From Yponomeuta sedellus (Eukaryota; Arthropoda; Insecta; Lepidoptera; Yponomeutidae), in NCBI GenBank assembly GCA_934045075.1, contig OW203734.1, positions 3,468,269 through 3,532,268 on the forward strand: DNA of 64,000 bases, read 5' to 3'. Of the stretch, positions 21,936 to 31,828 are shown piece after piece. The number at the start of each line of letters is the position of its first letter. The stretch's first letter is position 1. Position numbers and translations under genes: made by a program. The notes beneath the pieces were generated by a model. The model ran no database searches. It was given only the letters and a program-made list of their open reading frames with translations, and was not told where the DNA came from.

Positions 21936-22100
21936 GTAACAGCTAATCTATTCCGTAACTACTATAACCATCTACCTATTTAGTAGCTGACAGAGACTGG
22001 ACAAAAAACCCCAGGTCTTGGATGCTTAAACGTTTGTGATGTCTCTATATCTGGTTCGGGTCTGACGCCGGTCCTAGTGTGGGGCTAGAAGAAATTGTCG
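21936..22100 (+). repeat. Intron start with SINE-C fragment
   Basis: Opens with GTAACAGC. From 22005: CCCCAGGTCTTGGATG, GTTTGTGATGTC, GTCCTAGTGTGGGGCTAGAA, the SINE-C tail without its head. Confidence 0.6.
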
Positions 22101-23284
22101 CCACGAATCTGGGGTGTAGATTAAGCCGCGACATATTAGTACAGATAAGAAAACATCGAACGTGAGATGAATTCACTATCATTACGAATACTTTCAGGAC
22201 GATAAGGGTACAATATAGAAACTACTGACATACTCGTATACCAGTATAGACTCACTGGGTCATCATTTTCTCCTCTGGTAGAGTGTGACACAACTCCTTA
22301 TTTCCGGGCAACCATAGGGTTACCCAACTGGTCTCCTAAACCTCCCCTCACAGCCATCCTCTCTGCCTTCCAGACGCCAATCTCCCGCCAAAAACCTCTT
22401 TCTTCCCCTACCTTTTTTTTCTTGACCCCAGTTCGGCTCGTTTCATTTTTTTTCTCTCTCTGTCTATGGTAGTTTTTTTTTTCACAGATTAAACTTACGC
22501 TTGATTATGGAACGCGCGGTTGCTACCCGCGGTTCTCCGCGACAGCAATGTATGTGACTGTATGTAAATGTTATGTTATGATATGTATGTATCTGGAATA
22601 CCTAAGGGCCGTTTTAATCAAGCTATTACCGGTTTTACTTCTGGGGTCGCTTTTGAGTGCACTGTCAAGTTGATAATTCGTCCCGAAATGGGTAGGTACT
22701 CACGAGTGATCTCAGAAGTAGCTGCGCTTTGTTTGATACGTTCAAATTACACAGAAACTGTAGGTAATATATTCAGCGAAACTGGATAAGAAAATTAATG
22801 AACGTTGCAAGTAAAACTGGTAGTCCAATTGAAAGTCAAGATCATTTTGAAGAAAAAATAGACAAAATAAAAATAGAGATTTTTTTTTGTGGTTTTCATG
22901 TCCGAGTTGGTGACCTTAGCACATAGTATCCTAGTATGGAACTAGGACAAGCGATTGTGTAAAGTCTTCTGTCAACTACCGCAATAAAATGCTAAAATCA
23001 TGTTAGTCTAATCATGAAAAACTTATTTGATTTAGTATTTCTTTGTATTCTCAACGTTTTCCAATAAGGTTCTATAAAAATACATTATGTTAAGAGATAA
23101 CTAAACATTGTTACAAACGTGCATAATAATATTATAATAAGGCGTTAAGTGCAGCTTGTGACGTCATAGTTTGCGCTCGATTTGTACGGCACGCTTTCGT
23201 AATATCACCTGACTAGAATTACTTTTCAACAGTTTTTATTTATTATGAAGAGTATGGGTTGTAAAGAAACTTTTTAACCAGCAT
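22101..23284. other. Intronic non-coding DNA
   Basis: Pyrimidine-rich stretch at 22380-22490. A SINE-E tail scrap at 22910-22970 (AGTATCCTAGTATGGAACTA). A 73-codon open frame at 22568-22789 has no recognised family. No exon seen. Confidence 0.4.
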
Positions 23285-23535
23285 TACCTTTCTAAAAACC
23301 TTTTTAGGGGCTAAAAATTCCACCCATGCCGGGATTCGAACCCGCGACCTCTGGCTATACGTGCCAGCACTCTTTCGAACTGAGCTAATGGGCGAGTCAC
23401 CGGTATCAGTGAAAATTCGAACCTCTTTACAATACTCTCTGTATTACGTATACTTAATACAGAGTATACTGTATTACGTACAGAGAATATTGGTTTTTAA
23501 AATTGTCCTTAGCACGTTAGTGCATTAAAAATAAT
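23285..23535. repeat. SINE-B fold-back pair
   Basis: The reverse-strand head and tail (AACCTTTTTAGGGGCTAAAA, CCCATGCCGGGATTCGAACC, GAGCTAATGGGCGAGTC) run into a TACGTAATACAG inverted core. A forward tail follows (GGTTTTTAAAATTGTCCTTA, GCACGTTAGTGCATTAAAA). The two halves face each other. Confidence 0.65.
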
Positions 23536-23958
23536 ATGATTATTTTTCTGTTAAGTTTTCCTCTTCAATGAGGCCAAAAGATTTTTAGTGCAAACTTTCC
23601 ATTGGTCGTTGTTTGGAATAATAAAAATTGTTTAAAGTTATTGATGGCAATCATGAAATCTTATCATACGTTTACGGCAATTGCTGTATTTGTTTTGGTT
23701 TAAGATTACTTCAGAAAAGATGGTCAGACTTATTCTCCACTACAATACGGCCCCAAGGCTGCGGCTTACATTTTACATTGTACTTTGACATGCAGTAAAC
23801 TGAAAATAAATTCTTTACGTTTAAATAAATTGACGTGAATTTGTATCAATTAACTTTCTACAGTAAAAAAAGTCGAACAAAAATACGTTAGTAAGTTTTA
23901 TGGCTATTTTTTTATGGCAACATAAGTTGTGTGGCTACCTGTCGCTAGTTCTATTTGA
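23536..23958. other. Intronic non-coding, no gene seen
   Basis: AT-rich, nothing recognised. Confidence 0.4.
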
Positions 23959-23959
23959 G

Positions 23960-24225
23960 GCTAGTTAGTTAGACCTGAGATTTCCGCACTTAGCCTCATA
24001 GTTGGACCATTTTACGTAGCAAGCGCTGAGGTACGTTAACACTTCAGACACTAGGGTTTCCTTACGATGTTTTCCTTCACCGTCGGCGAGTGGTATTGCT
24101 ACTATAATTTTACAAATGTACATAACTTAGAAAACAAAGTCATTGGTACATGCCGGGGTTTGAACCCACGACCTCCCGATTGAGAGGCCGGCGTTCTACA
24201 CCGCTCCGCTACCACCGCCCCTATT
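23960..24225 (-). repeat. SINE-D, full copy, reverse
   Basis: Plus strand shows TTAGTTAGACCTGAGATTTC, ACGATGTTTTCCTTCACCGT, AAAGTCATTGGTACATGCCG, then the head complement GGGGTTTGAACCCACGACCT and CCGCTCCGCTACCACCGCC. Confidence 0.7.
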
Positions 24226-25250
24226 TGAGGCTATAGGTACGTCATAAGGAGCACATTTATAAAATATCATATAAATCATTTTTTTTTTATTATTATTTTT
24301 ATTGTTTTGTAATGCCAACGCTACTTCTCTCACTGTGAATGACTGGAAAGCGGCTCAGGCGCGGATCGTGATATTGCTATCAACCTTGCTGCGTTATCAA
24401 TACATTCTAGTAGGAAAAGTAGAGTTAGAATAGAATGTTTTATTTGCTAAAGCATGGTAACTACATATTATGTAGGTGCCAACTTAATATTATGGTACAG
24501 GCATGCTCTACTTGTCAGGGTGCGGAAATATAACTTTGCTTGTGAAAACAAAATGGCTACCTATTTATTAGCTAAATTCGAATCGTACAGTATTTACAAC
24601 AAAAAAATGTTTAGCTTAATACTAATTAAGTAACCTAACTTGAGATCAATATTGGATCATGTAAGAAGTTCTTTAGGTACATTTTATTTATGAGAATTTT
24701 ATACAATTTAACGTAGCATTAGTAGTAATTTAACACAAAAGTTGTGAAAACAACTATTAGAAAGTAATGGGTCGCTTCGAATGATTTAGCGAGACATCAT
24801 GGATGAATGCTAATCGCCGATCACAAAACTGACAGACAAAAATTATGTGAGGCAGCCGCGAATATTTAAGTGGAAGATTGAACAAAAAAAACAAACAACA
24901 AAAAACAGTAAGTACCTACTAGGTACAATGTAAAGAATTTCAGAATTTTGTTTGCTGAATGTCAATGTACAATTTAAAATCATAGCATTGGAGAATAGGG
25001 CAGCGGAAGAAAAAACTCCACTCTGACGATCTTTTTTAACTTTTTAAACAGCACTTAACTCGGATTGCCAATGCCAATAATATTTTAACAAATTATGAAA
25101 TCAAGGAACGATGAAATCAGCCGGTCCTGACAAACCACCCTCGATTTTTCTAGTTGAATGAAGCCTCTCCGCCTTTATAGGTACCTATCTATGGGCCACT
25201 TTCTGAATTGGGAATTTCACTAAGTAAATACTTACGTTCTGACATTATCT
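24226..25250. other. Intronic non-coding, no gene seen
   Basis: AT-rich, with T- and A-runs. No open frame of note and no repeat recognised. Confidence 0.4.
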
Positions 25251-25251
25251 T

Positions 25252-25622
25252 CTTCTATAATTTAAAAATGAATCGCTGAATGTGTTGGTAAGCGCAAATC
25301 TCGAGAGCAGCCGAACCGATTTCGCTGATTCTTTTTTTAGAATATTCCTTGAAGTACGAGGATGGTTCTTACGAAGAGAAAAATTAAAAAGAAATAAGGA
25401 ATCCACTGTTGGGCGGTACGAAGTTCGCTGGGTCAGCTAGTCTATCTATAATATGAAAATTAATCCCTGAATGCGAATGGTAAGCGCAAATCTCGAGAGC
25501 AGCTGAACCGATTTCGCTAATTCTTTTTTTAGCATATTCCTTGAAGTAGGAGGATGGTTCTGACGGAGAGAAAAGTTAAAGATTGGACTGTTAGGCGATA
25601 CGAATTTCGCTGGGTCAACTAG
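25252..25622 (+). repeat. Tandem pair of LEP1/Helitron-like units
   Basis: Two head-to-tail units (25252-25440 and 25441-25622): GGTAAGCGCAAATCTCGAGA, GAACCGATTTCGCT, GGATGGTTCT, each ending CGCTGGGTCAGCTAGT or CGCTGGGTCAACTAGT. Same dimer arrangement as 3198-3563. Confidence 0.65.
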
Positions 25623-25629
25623 TTTAGGG

Positions 25630-25795
25630 ATTGAATTTCAATAAATCTGGTCTTATTCCTTGCTTACATTATATATAGACCTTGTGTGCAAAATTTCAGC
25701 TTCCTATGTTCAACGGCTTAGACTGGGTGTTGATGAGTGAGTCAGTCAGTCAGGACTTTGAATTTTATATTTAAAGATTTATATAAGTCTTAGCG
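25630..25795 (-). repeat. Second LEP1-like family, reverse fragment
   Basis: CTGGTCTTATTCCTTGC, TGCAAAATTTCAGCTTCCTA, GTTGATGAGTGAGTCAGTCA, GACTTTGAATTTTATATTTA. Reverse complement of the 5' half of 62767-63117. Confidence 0.65.
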
Positions 25796-25872
25796 AAATT
25801 CTCAATTCAGAAAGTGGCCCCAAGTGAGTAAATTAAATATGTTGCTGATAAGCTGTTAATTTTGATAATTGA

Positions 25873-26000
25873 AATGACATTGGCTTTTGCATCTAGGTAA
25901 TGAGATGACCCATACAGCATCTAATGGCATTTTCACCCACACCAGATGGGTGAAAAGAGCACTCAGATGTTGCAGTGCTTGGGACATAGTTTTTAGATAG
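25873..26000 (+). repeat. Dispersed repeat G, copy 2
   Basis: TGGCTTTTGCATCTAGGTAA, CTAATGGCATTTTCACCCAC, CAGATGGGTGAAAAGAGCAC, TTGGGACATAGTTTTTAG. Homologous to 15782-15897. Confidence 0.6.
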
Positions 26001-26934
26001 TGTAGGCTTGCTTGATATTTTTTTATGAGAAATGGGCTTACTCTTGACCTCTATCCAGCTCGACTCTTAAGATGAGATCTAGGATGGACCGAGTTTTCCC
26101 AGAAAAAGCTTGTTCACACGCTTCTTAAAGAGGTCCAGGGAGCCAATTCTCACTTCATTAGCAAATAAGTCGCATACGACTCTAAGGCTTATAACTTGGA
26201 ATTCTAGATAATAAGTCGAGCGACAGCCAGAATCTGTATTCCGAATGCCATGCTAGATTGAATTCGAATGAGAAAATGAATGTCTAATGTAATGACTTTG
26301 TCGAGTTATCTTATCTTATTTTTATGCGACAAATGTCTAAGCATTCGAATATTTTGCGTCTACGCTTTCAATTCGCATGGGTGAGAATCGCCCCCCTGGT
26401 AATAAATCGTAACTAAATTAAATATAAAAATGGCGTTACACGATATATTTTTATCATGAGAGCAAGGGCCATGTTGAAATTCCATGTCGGAATTTCAATT
26501 CAAAATCTCGATTTGGAGTCCCGTTTCACGCACACACCCTTTTTTTTCTTTAAACCAAATAACAAGACTCTGTTAAGAAACGCTAGCAATTTTTTTTACT
26601 ATTGCGAATATACTGCACCTTTACTTGCTTAGGTATGGTATGAAACACTCCACAAATAGTCCATATCTACAGATAGTGCCGATAGCCAGGAAATGCCGGC
26701 TCGCGAAGATAAGGAGTGCGTTTAATTACACGCGAATGTACACCAAGGACGCGTTTATGGTACTGCCTAACCGTGTCGTCAACCGGACGAGCCAACATTC
26801 TCGAGAATTAAAGATAACTTATGGTGTTCCTTCAAAGATTTTGTAAGTCCCTAAAGACAAAACTAACAAGGTATATCAGAGATTAATGGACTCGAGCATT
26901 GTTAGTCTAGCAGAAAACATACTGAAGCTTAATT
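26001..26934. other. Intronic non-coding, no gene seen
   Basis: A 73-codon open frame (26625-26846) shows no family pattern. Otherwise stop-rich. Confidence 0.4.
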
Positions 26935-27018
26935 TGTACCAATGGCCCAGGGTGTATCCACGTGGGTATGTGATGTCCTTGCCTGGTTACTATAGCGTTA
27001 GGTATCCTAGTACGGGAT
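26935..27018 (+). repeat. SINE-E tail fragment
   Basis: AATGGCCCAGGGTGTATCCA, TCCTTGCCTGGTTACTATAG, GGTATCCTAGTACGGGATCA. Confidence 0.55.
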
Positions 27019-27254
27019 CAGCGCCCTGATTATGTTACTTTCCACATAAGTGTGTCCAACAATGAAATTTCTACTGGACTTTGTCGTACAATTATGCGGC
27101 TCAATATCACTGTCACGTATCAGATATCTACTGATATTTAGTATAGTATGGGTGATACTATTACCCGTAATAAATACGGCAGAGCTAAATAAATATTCCG
27201 TTTTCGCTCACTAATACGTGATAAGTACTGATAAGTTACAAAATCAACGCGCAG
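27019..27254. repeat. Inverted-repeat element F, copy 2
   Basis: Left arm CAGCGCCCTGATTATGTTAC and right arm GTTACAAAATCAACGCGCAG are inverted. The interior keeps TACTGGACTTTGTCG and CAGAGCTAAATAAATATTCC seen in copy 1 (19064-19622). Confidence 0.6.
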
Positions 27255-27384
27255 GTCATATTTATTGTAATATAATAATATACAGTCATTTTACAGCGTG
27301 ATTTTTCATGTTTGAATATTTATCTCGATTTTTCGATAACGTACGACCCTTTTTTTATCGATTCCTTCAAGCAAAACTTATTTA

Positions 27385-27530
27385 TTTAGCACGATTACCA
27401 TGCCGGAAGACGTGGGTTCAATTCCCACTGGGCGCCCCCTACATTTGTGCAAATATCCTCAGTTTTGATGTATCATTATTATATTTATTTATTTATTTAT
27501 TTATCTATCTATCTATCTATTTATTTATTA
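27385..27530 (+). repeat. SINE-E head followed by (TTTA)n/(TCTA)n microsatellite
   Basis: TTAGCACGATTACCATGCCG and GTGGGTTCAATTCCCACTGG (B box) to 27470. Then TTTATTTATTTATTTATTTA and CTATCTATCTATCTATT to 27530. Confidence 0.6.
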
Positions 27531-27917
27531 TTTTTCGGTAAGACTGTCATTTCAAATTGGAAGAATCTGTGGCATTGACAACTGAAAAGTCAACATGTCA
27601 TAGCCAAATAAAAGAGGAGGAATATTTATTTTCCACGACCTTTGTTGAACAAAAGGACGATAACTTGGACAATACATACCTATCCCATAGCGGTATTTTC
27701 CAGCATGAAAACTCAACTAGCCCACGTAACCTACTATAGTGTTTCTAACTATCTCTCTATATATTTATTATCTTTCGATAAAGCCAAAGTGGTATTTTTC
27801 AGTATGAAAACTCAACTAGCCCACTTAACGATAGTGTTTTAAAACTGGACGAAAGCTAAGATAGTTTATAAAATACAGTTAAGGCATTAGCATAACGTCT
27901 TTCCATTTCTCCCGCAG
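27531..27917. other. End of the intron before the shared exon
   Basis: Contains an imperfect duplication of CAGCATGAAAACTCAACTAG / CAGTATGAAAACTCAACTAG (about 27704 and 27799), period near 95 bp. Ends with the acceptor TTTCTCCCGCAG at 27906-27917. Confidence 0.5.
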
Positions 27918-28197
27918 ATTCCTGCCTCCGAGCTCCTATCTAAACGCCCGCGAGTTGGGCCCAGCCGAGACGGCAAAGCGGATGCACGAACTAATTTCGG
28001 ACCCTGCGCAATACCGCCGGATGTTGCGCTGGCGCTCCCGGCTGGAGTACCGCCTCACGTGGAATCACGAAGATATGTGCGGGCTCTGCGCAGCACTCAA
28101 TGACGAGACGCGGCTCAAGGCCGTCTCCGTCATTGAGGACTTACCGAAGTGGTGGAATCCCAGCCCTGACAGCTGTGGGACTAAGTCAAAGTCATAG
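27918..28197 (+). CDS. Fucosyltransferase C-terminal exon, the only copy in the window
   Basis: Follows the acceptor TTTCTCCCGCAG and continues in phase with the split Arg codon of exons A and B: AG|A TTC CTG CCT CCG. It encodes about 93 residues: the end of the GT10 donor site (RFLPPSSYLNARELGP), a helical segment (TAKRMHELISDPAQYRRMLRW), the conserved CGLCAAL cysteine pair and a terminal WWNPSPDSC. The order PP.SYL..A.EL then C.LC then C is the normal GT10 C terminus. The stop TAG is at 28195. Exon B lies 6 kb upstream and exon A 14.5 kb upstream; no other such exon was found between or after them. Codons are noticeably GC-rich compared with A and B. No polyadenylation signal was identified before the SINE-D sequence that starts about 15 bp downstream, so the 3' UTR probably contains repeat. 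Confidence 0.88.
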
Positions 28198-28211
28198 TGA
28201 TACCATCAATC

Positions 28212-28560
28212 AGGAGAGCGGTGGTAGCGGAACAGTAGAACGCGGCTTCTAAATAGGGATAGCGGGTTCGAAGCCCAGTACAGCCGTTTTATCTCACGAA
28301 GGCGGTAGGCAAGTCTTTATTTCTGCAGTTTTAAAGTTGAAATTCATTAAAATCACCCGCTTTTCAGAGATAAAAAGACTACTTTGTTGTCTAAGTTACG
28401 TACATTTGTGAGGTTATAGTGGCAATATTACTCGCTGACGGAAAAACCGTAAAGAACGCTAGTGTCGGAAGTGTACTTTAAGCATACCTCAGCGCGTACA
28501 ATGGTCCAACTATGAGGCTAACTGTGGAAATCTCATGTCTAACTAATCCATCAATCGTGT
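28212..28560 (+). repeat. SINE-D, full copy, just after the fucosyltransferase stop
   Basis: AGAGCGGTGGTAGCGGAACA head, GCGGGTTCGAAGCCCAG (B box), GTTACGTACATTTGTGAGGT, GGCAATATTACTCGCTGACG, then ACAATGGTCCAACTATGAGG to TCTCATGTCTAAC. Possibly transcribed as part of the 3' UTR. Confidence 0.65.
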
Positions 28561-28589
28561 TTTCGTCGTCCGTCCAGCCCTTCCAAATC

Positions 28590-28684
28590 CACCACCAAAT
28601 CTTGTAGGAATCCGGTCAGGATAACAATCAGTATGGAATTTGAATGCTAGGCGTTAGGAATCATTCAAGATTTGGTGCGCATAA
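28590..28684. repeat. Small MITE (CACCAAATC ends), copy 1
   Basis: Left CCACCAAATCTTG, right CAAGATTTGGTGCG are inverted. The interior CAGTATGGAATTTGAATG matches the element at 61364-61474. Confidence 0.7.
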
Positions 28685-29473
28685 GTTAGCCTCTGCTCGG
28701 CCAGTCACGCATGTGCATTCGTGATCTCAAATTTTAGGCCGCCGTAAAAGTAAAATATATTTTTAGTACATATGTTTTAGGGATACAATCGGAGAGCCCA
28801 GTCTTAAGGAAATATATGGAGCTCGCTTTGGGGTCAACCCTTTGAGATTCCTTATACCCGTCCCTCAAGTCAGGTATAATTTTAATTCGCCCGGGAAGTA
28901 CCTGATTGTAAACACAACTAAGTTAGGTAAAGGGCGCACCGGGCGACGATAGAGAAGTTTACTTAATAGTGTTCGTAGTTGAAGAGCCAGATAAAAAGTA
29001 CCTAGATTCTACAGAATCTAGGTCGATTACAATCCACCCGTGTCTGGTTAACTAGAAAAATATAATATCCGCCCTCCTACCTCCTACCTTGTTGGCCACT
29101 GCATCGGGTTATTCATTTTGATGTTTGCAATGTGTCAAAATCTGTGTGTATTTGATAGTTCAGAGTAGGTTAAATCGAATGAGACGATACCATACAGTAG
29201 ATAAGTTACGTAGTAGCGCCCAAGAATATTTTAAATGGCAAGATCTTATTTGATTAAAAATATAAAATGTCCTTGAATAAGCTAGAGACTATTAAAAATG
29301 CAATCCACAGATAAACCTTGTCGGTTTTGGCGGATAAATGTAAAAAAAATTAGTTAATTCCGCACATTAAATTTTTCCAACTGGTTGTACTGCGTGAAAT
29401 TTATAGATTTTTACAGAAAGTTACAAACCTACTGTAATCCATAAATATACTGCGTTCACTGTACTATATTAAT
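28685..29473. other. Non-coding, no gene seen
   Basis: Contains a short hairpin GATTCTACAGAATC (29005). Otherwise nothing recognised. Confidence 0.4.
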
Positions 29474-29855
29474 GCTTCATTGGTCTAGCGGTGTCACGTC
29501 TGATTACCGTGCTGGAGGTCGTATGTTCGATTTCCACTGGGGGGCGCCGTATAGGTATGTGGTTCTAATTAAAAAAAAATACTTCTAATCTAAATCTTGT
29601 GTCAGTGTTGTAATCGACCTCCTCCAAAACGGCTACACCCATTTTTATGATTTTTTGTGTATATTTGGTAGGCCTGAGATTAAGTCGTAGTCTTAATTAA
29701 TGTGGTAAAACAACGTTTCCCGAGTCAGCTAGTAAAAGAAGCATTTTTTTCCAATTACACAAAATGGCCTCAGTCTGGTTGTTACATGTTTCCAGCGTAT
29801 CCTAGATTCGGACCGGAACAAGGGATTGTGTTGTGTGGAAGTTATTATTACACTA
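29474..29855 (+). repeat. SINE-E split by inserted sequence
   Basis: Head at 29474-29560 (CATTGGTCTAGCGGTGTCAC, GTATGTTCGATTTCCACTGG). The tail resumes at 29762 (ATGGCCTCAGTCTGGTTGTT, CGTATCCTAGATTCGGACCG). About 200 bp between them is unrelated, with TGTATATTTGGTAGGCCTGA. Confidence 0.6.
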
Positions 29856-29999
29856 TTCCAAGAAAGATGATTCACTCTTCCAAATTTACCTAAGTTCTCG
29901 TCATATTATGTAATTTTTAACGTTCTTTATTATCTCTCAGAGCATTCCAAAACATGCACCTAGCAGTTATTATTTCGTATGCACTTTGGACAAGAAACG

Positions 30000-30540
30000 C
30001 TCGTGCCTAGTCGAACCAAGCGATTGGAATTAATCACTCGAGTTAAGCAACAACAGGCGCGGTCAGAAGCAGGATGGGTGACTGTCCCGTGACTATCGCT
30101 AATGGCATTTTTTCCGAGCGCTTCCGTCCTTCGCAAGGCATGTTAAGCCGTTGGTGCCGGCTGTCATGTAATGGCAGTCGTTAAGCCATGTCGGAGGCCT
30201 TATGAGCGGCTTCAAGGGGTTCTACCATGCAAGGGGTCCCGGGTTCGATTCCCGGCTGGGGAAAAAAAACTCCAGGTCTTGGATGTTTACATGTTTGTGA
30301 TGTCATTGTTTCTGGTTCCGACGACACAGGGTATCCTAGTGTGAGGCCAGAAGCAATGTATGTTCTTGTATGTAAATGTTATGTTATGTTTATATCTTCT
30401 GACAGTAGGTAAGACCCGCCACTGTCTTACAATCCACCAACCCAGACTTGGCCCCCGTGGTGGAGTACGGCCTAACCTTCCTGCGATGCAGGAAGAGACC
30501 CGTGCCCCAGCAGTGAAAACATACAAAAAAGGTTGATATC
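30000..30540 (-). repeat. Dispersed repeat GCAC, reverse, with nested SINE-C
   Basis: Reverse GCAC copy occupies 30000-30213 (AACAACAGGCGCGGTCAGAA, GTCATGTAATGGCAGTCGTT) and resumes at 30394-30540 (TCTGACAGTAGGTAAGACCC, CCTGCGATGCAGGAAGAGAC). A SINE-C sits in the gap, giving an order of insertion. Confidence 0.75.
30214..30393 (+). repeat. SINE-C nested in repeat GCAC
   Basis: CTACCATGCAAGGGGTCCCG, GGGTTCGATTCCCGGCTGGG, CCAGGTCTTGGATGTTTACA, GGTATCCTAGTGTGAGGCCA, ATGTAAATGTTATGTTATG. Confidence 0.75.
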
Positions 30541-30849
30541 AATGTACAGTAGCTTAGCAGCTTGTGTACGAGAATCAGGGGTTAAGACTGTGCATAGTTT
30601 CCTGCGCCTCAGGAATACAGAAAGATACATAGGTAGGTATATGTGTCTGATTATTTTTATATTCTTTACTATTAAAATGTTGACAGTTAAAACGACTTTT
30701 CTTTACGTATTATCCTTGAACGAATAAAAGACAAAAAAAATACCTCATTCAGCTAGCTTTTGCTTACCTTCAAGAAAACTACCGGTTTTTTTTTTATTTG
30801 ACAATTGACGATCGTTACAAAATTAACTGCTGTGTGGTGTCGGCCTAGA
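30541..30849. other. Non-coding, no gene seen
   Basis: Short open frames only, none with a recognisable pattern. Confidence 0.4.
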
Positions 30850-31092
30850 GAATAGCACCAATCCATTTTTTCCCGCGGATGTCGTAGAAGGCGACTAAGG
30901 GACACAAACCGGGGGGTGGGCAGCAGCGCCCCCTGCAGTACAATTCCACCAAACTGCGATTCCCAACCCGCATGCCCAGCGTGGGGATTAAGGGCATTAC
31001 TACTCAATGATGTGATGACACAACCTTGCGCTGTGGCGCTCATTAGGGGAGGGCTGTGTCCAGCAGTGGACTGATATAGCCTGAAGAAGTAC
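30850..31092 (+). repeat. LINE 3' end, second subfamily
   Basis: ATTTTTTCCCGCGGATGTCG, AAGGCGACTAAGGGACACAA, GCGCTCATTAGGGGAGGGCT, GTCCAGCAGTGGACTGATAT, AGCCTGAAGAAG. This is the same terminal CCAGCAGTGGACT as the RTE-like remnants at 3985 and 5255, but with a different upstream 3' UTR. Confidence 0.55.
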
Positions 31093-31273
31093 AAAATTAA
31101 CAAAACTCGCACCTTCGATGGTGTTACGTGTTACTAATTAATTACCTACAAATCGAATTAAGGCGCCTTGAGTTGGGGTGGTAACCAGCGCCACCAATGG
31201 AATAAAAATCATGACTTATTTTAAAATAGATTCATTATTATTCGAACCATTAATGTTTAATGTTTACCTCTAG

Positions 31274-31325
31274 AGTGGTACCCACGACACAGGCTTGCCT
31301 AGTGTGGAGCCGCAGTGAAAATTGT
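31274..31325 (+). repeat. SINE-C scrap
   Basis: GTGGTACCCACGACACAGGC, TGCCTAGTGTGGAGCCGCAG. Confidence 0.45.
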
Positions 31326-31431
31326 ATCGCTAGATATTGCTTATCTACTGTTCTACAATTGTCAACATAATTATAGATAATTTAATGTGTCACTTATGGT
31401 TAATAAAGATTTATTTATTTTTATTGTTATA

Positions 31432-31755
31432 TTCTTTTTAATGCACTAACCCGTACTAAGGACAATTTTAAAAACCTAATTAGAGGCTGAAAATTCCACC
31501 CATGCCGGGATTCGAACCCGCCACCTCTGGTATCCGTGCCAGCGCTCTGCCAACGTAATACAGAGAATATTAATTTTAAAGAGGTTCGAAATTTCACTGA
31601 TGCCGGTGAGTCGCCCATTAGCTCAGTTGGAAAGAGCGCTGGCACGGATACCCGAGGTCGCGGGTTCGAATCCCGGCATGGGTGGAATTTTCAGCCTCTA
31701 AATAGGTTTTTAAATTTGTCCTTAGCACGGGTTAGTGCATTAAAAATAAAAATAG
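31432..31755. repeat. SINE-B head-to-head pair
   Basis: Reverse copy 31432-31556 (GCACTAACCCGTACTAAGGA, CCGGGATTCGAACCCGCC, GTGCCAGCGCTCTGCCAA) is followed by a forward copy at 31575-31755 (AGGTTCGAAATTTCACTGAT, GCCCATTAGCTCAGTTGGAA, GGGTTCGAATCCCGGCATGG, GCACGGGTTAGTGCATTAAA). The forward copy is the best preserved in the window. Confidence 0.75.
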
Positions 31756-31828
31756 TATAAAGATTTATGATGTTTACTTTTTGGAAAGAATAGTATTTTA
31801 AAAAGTCATGAGTTTTATCCCACTGGTG

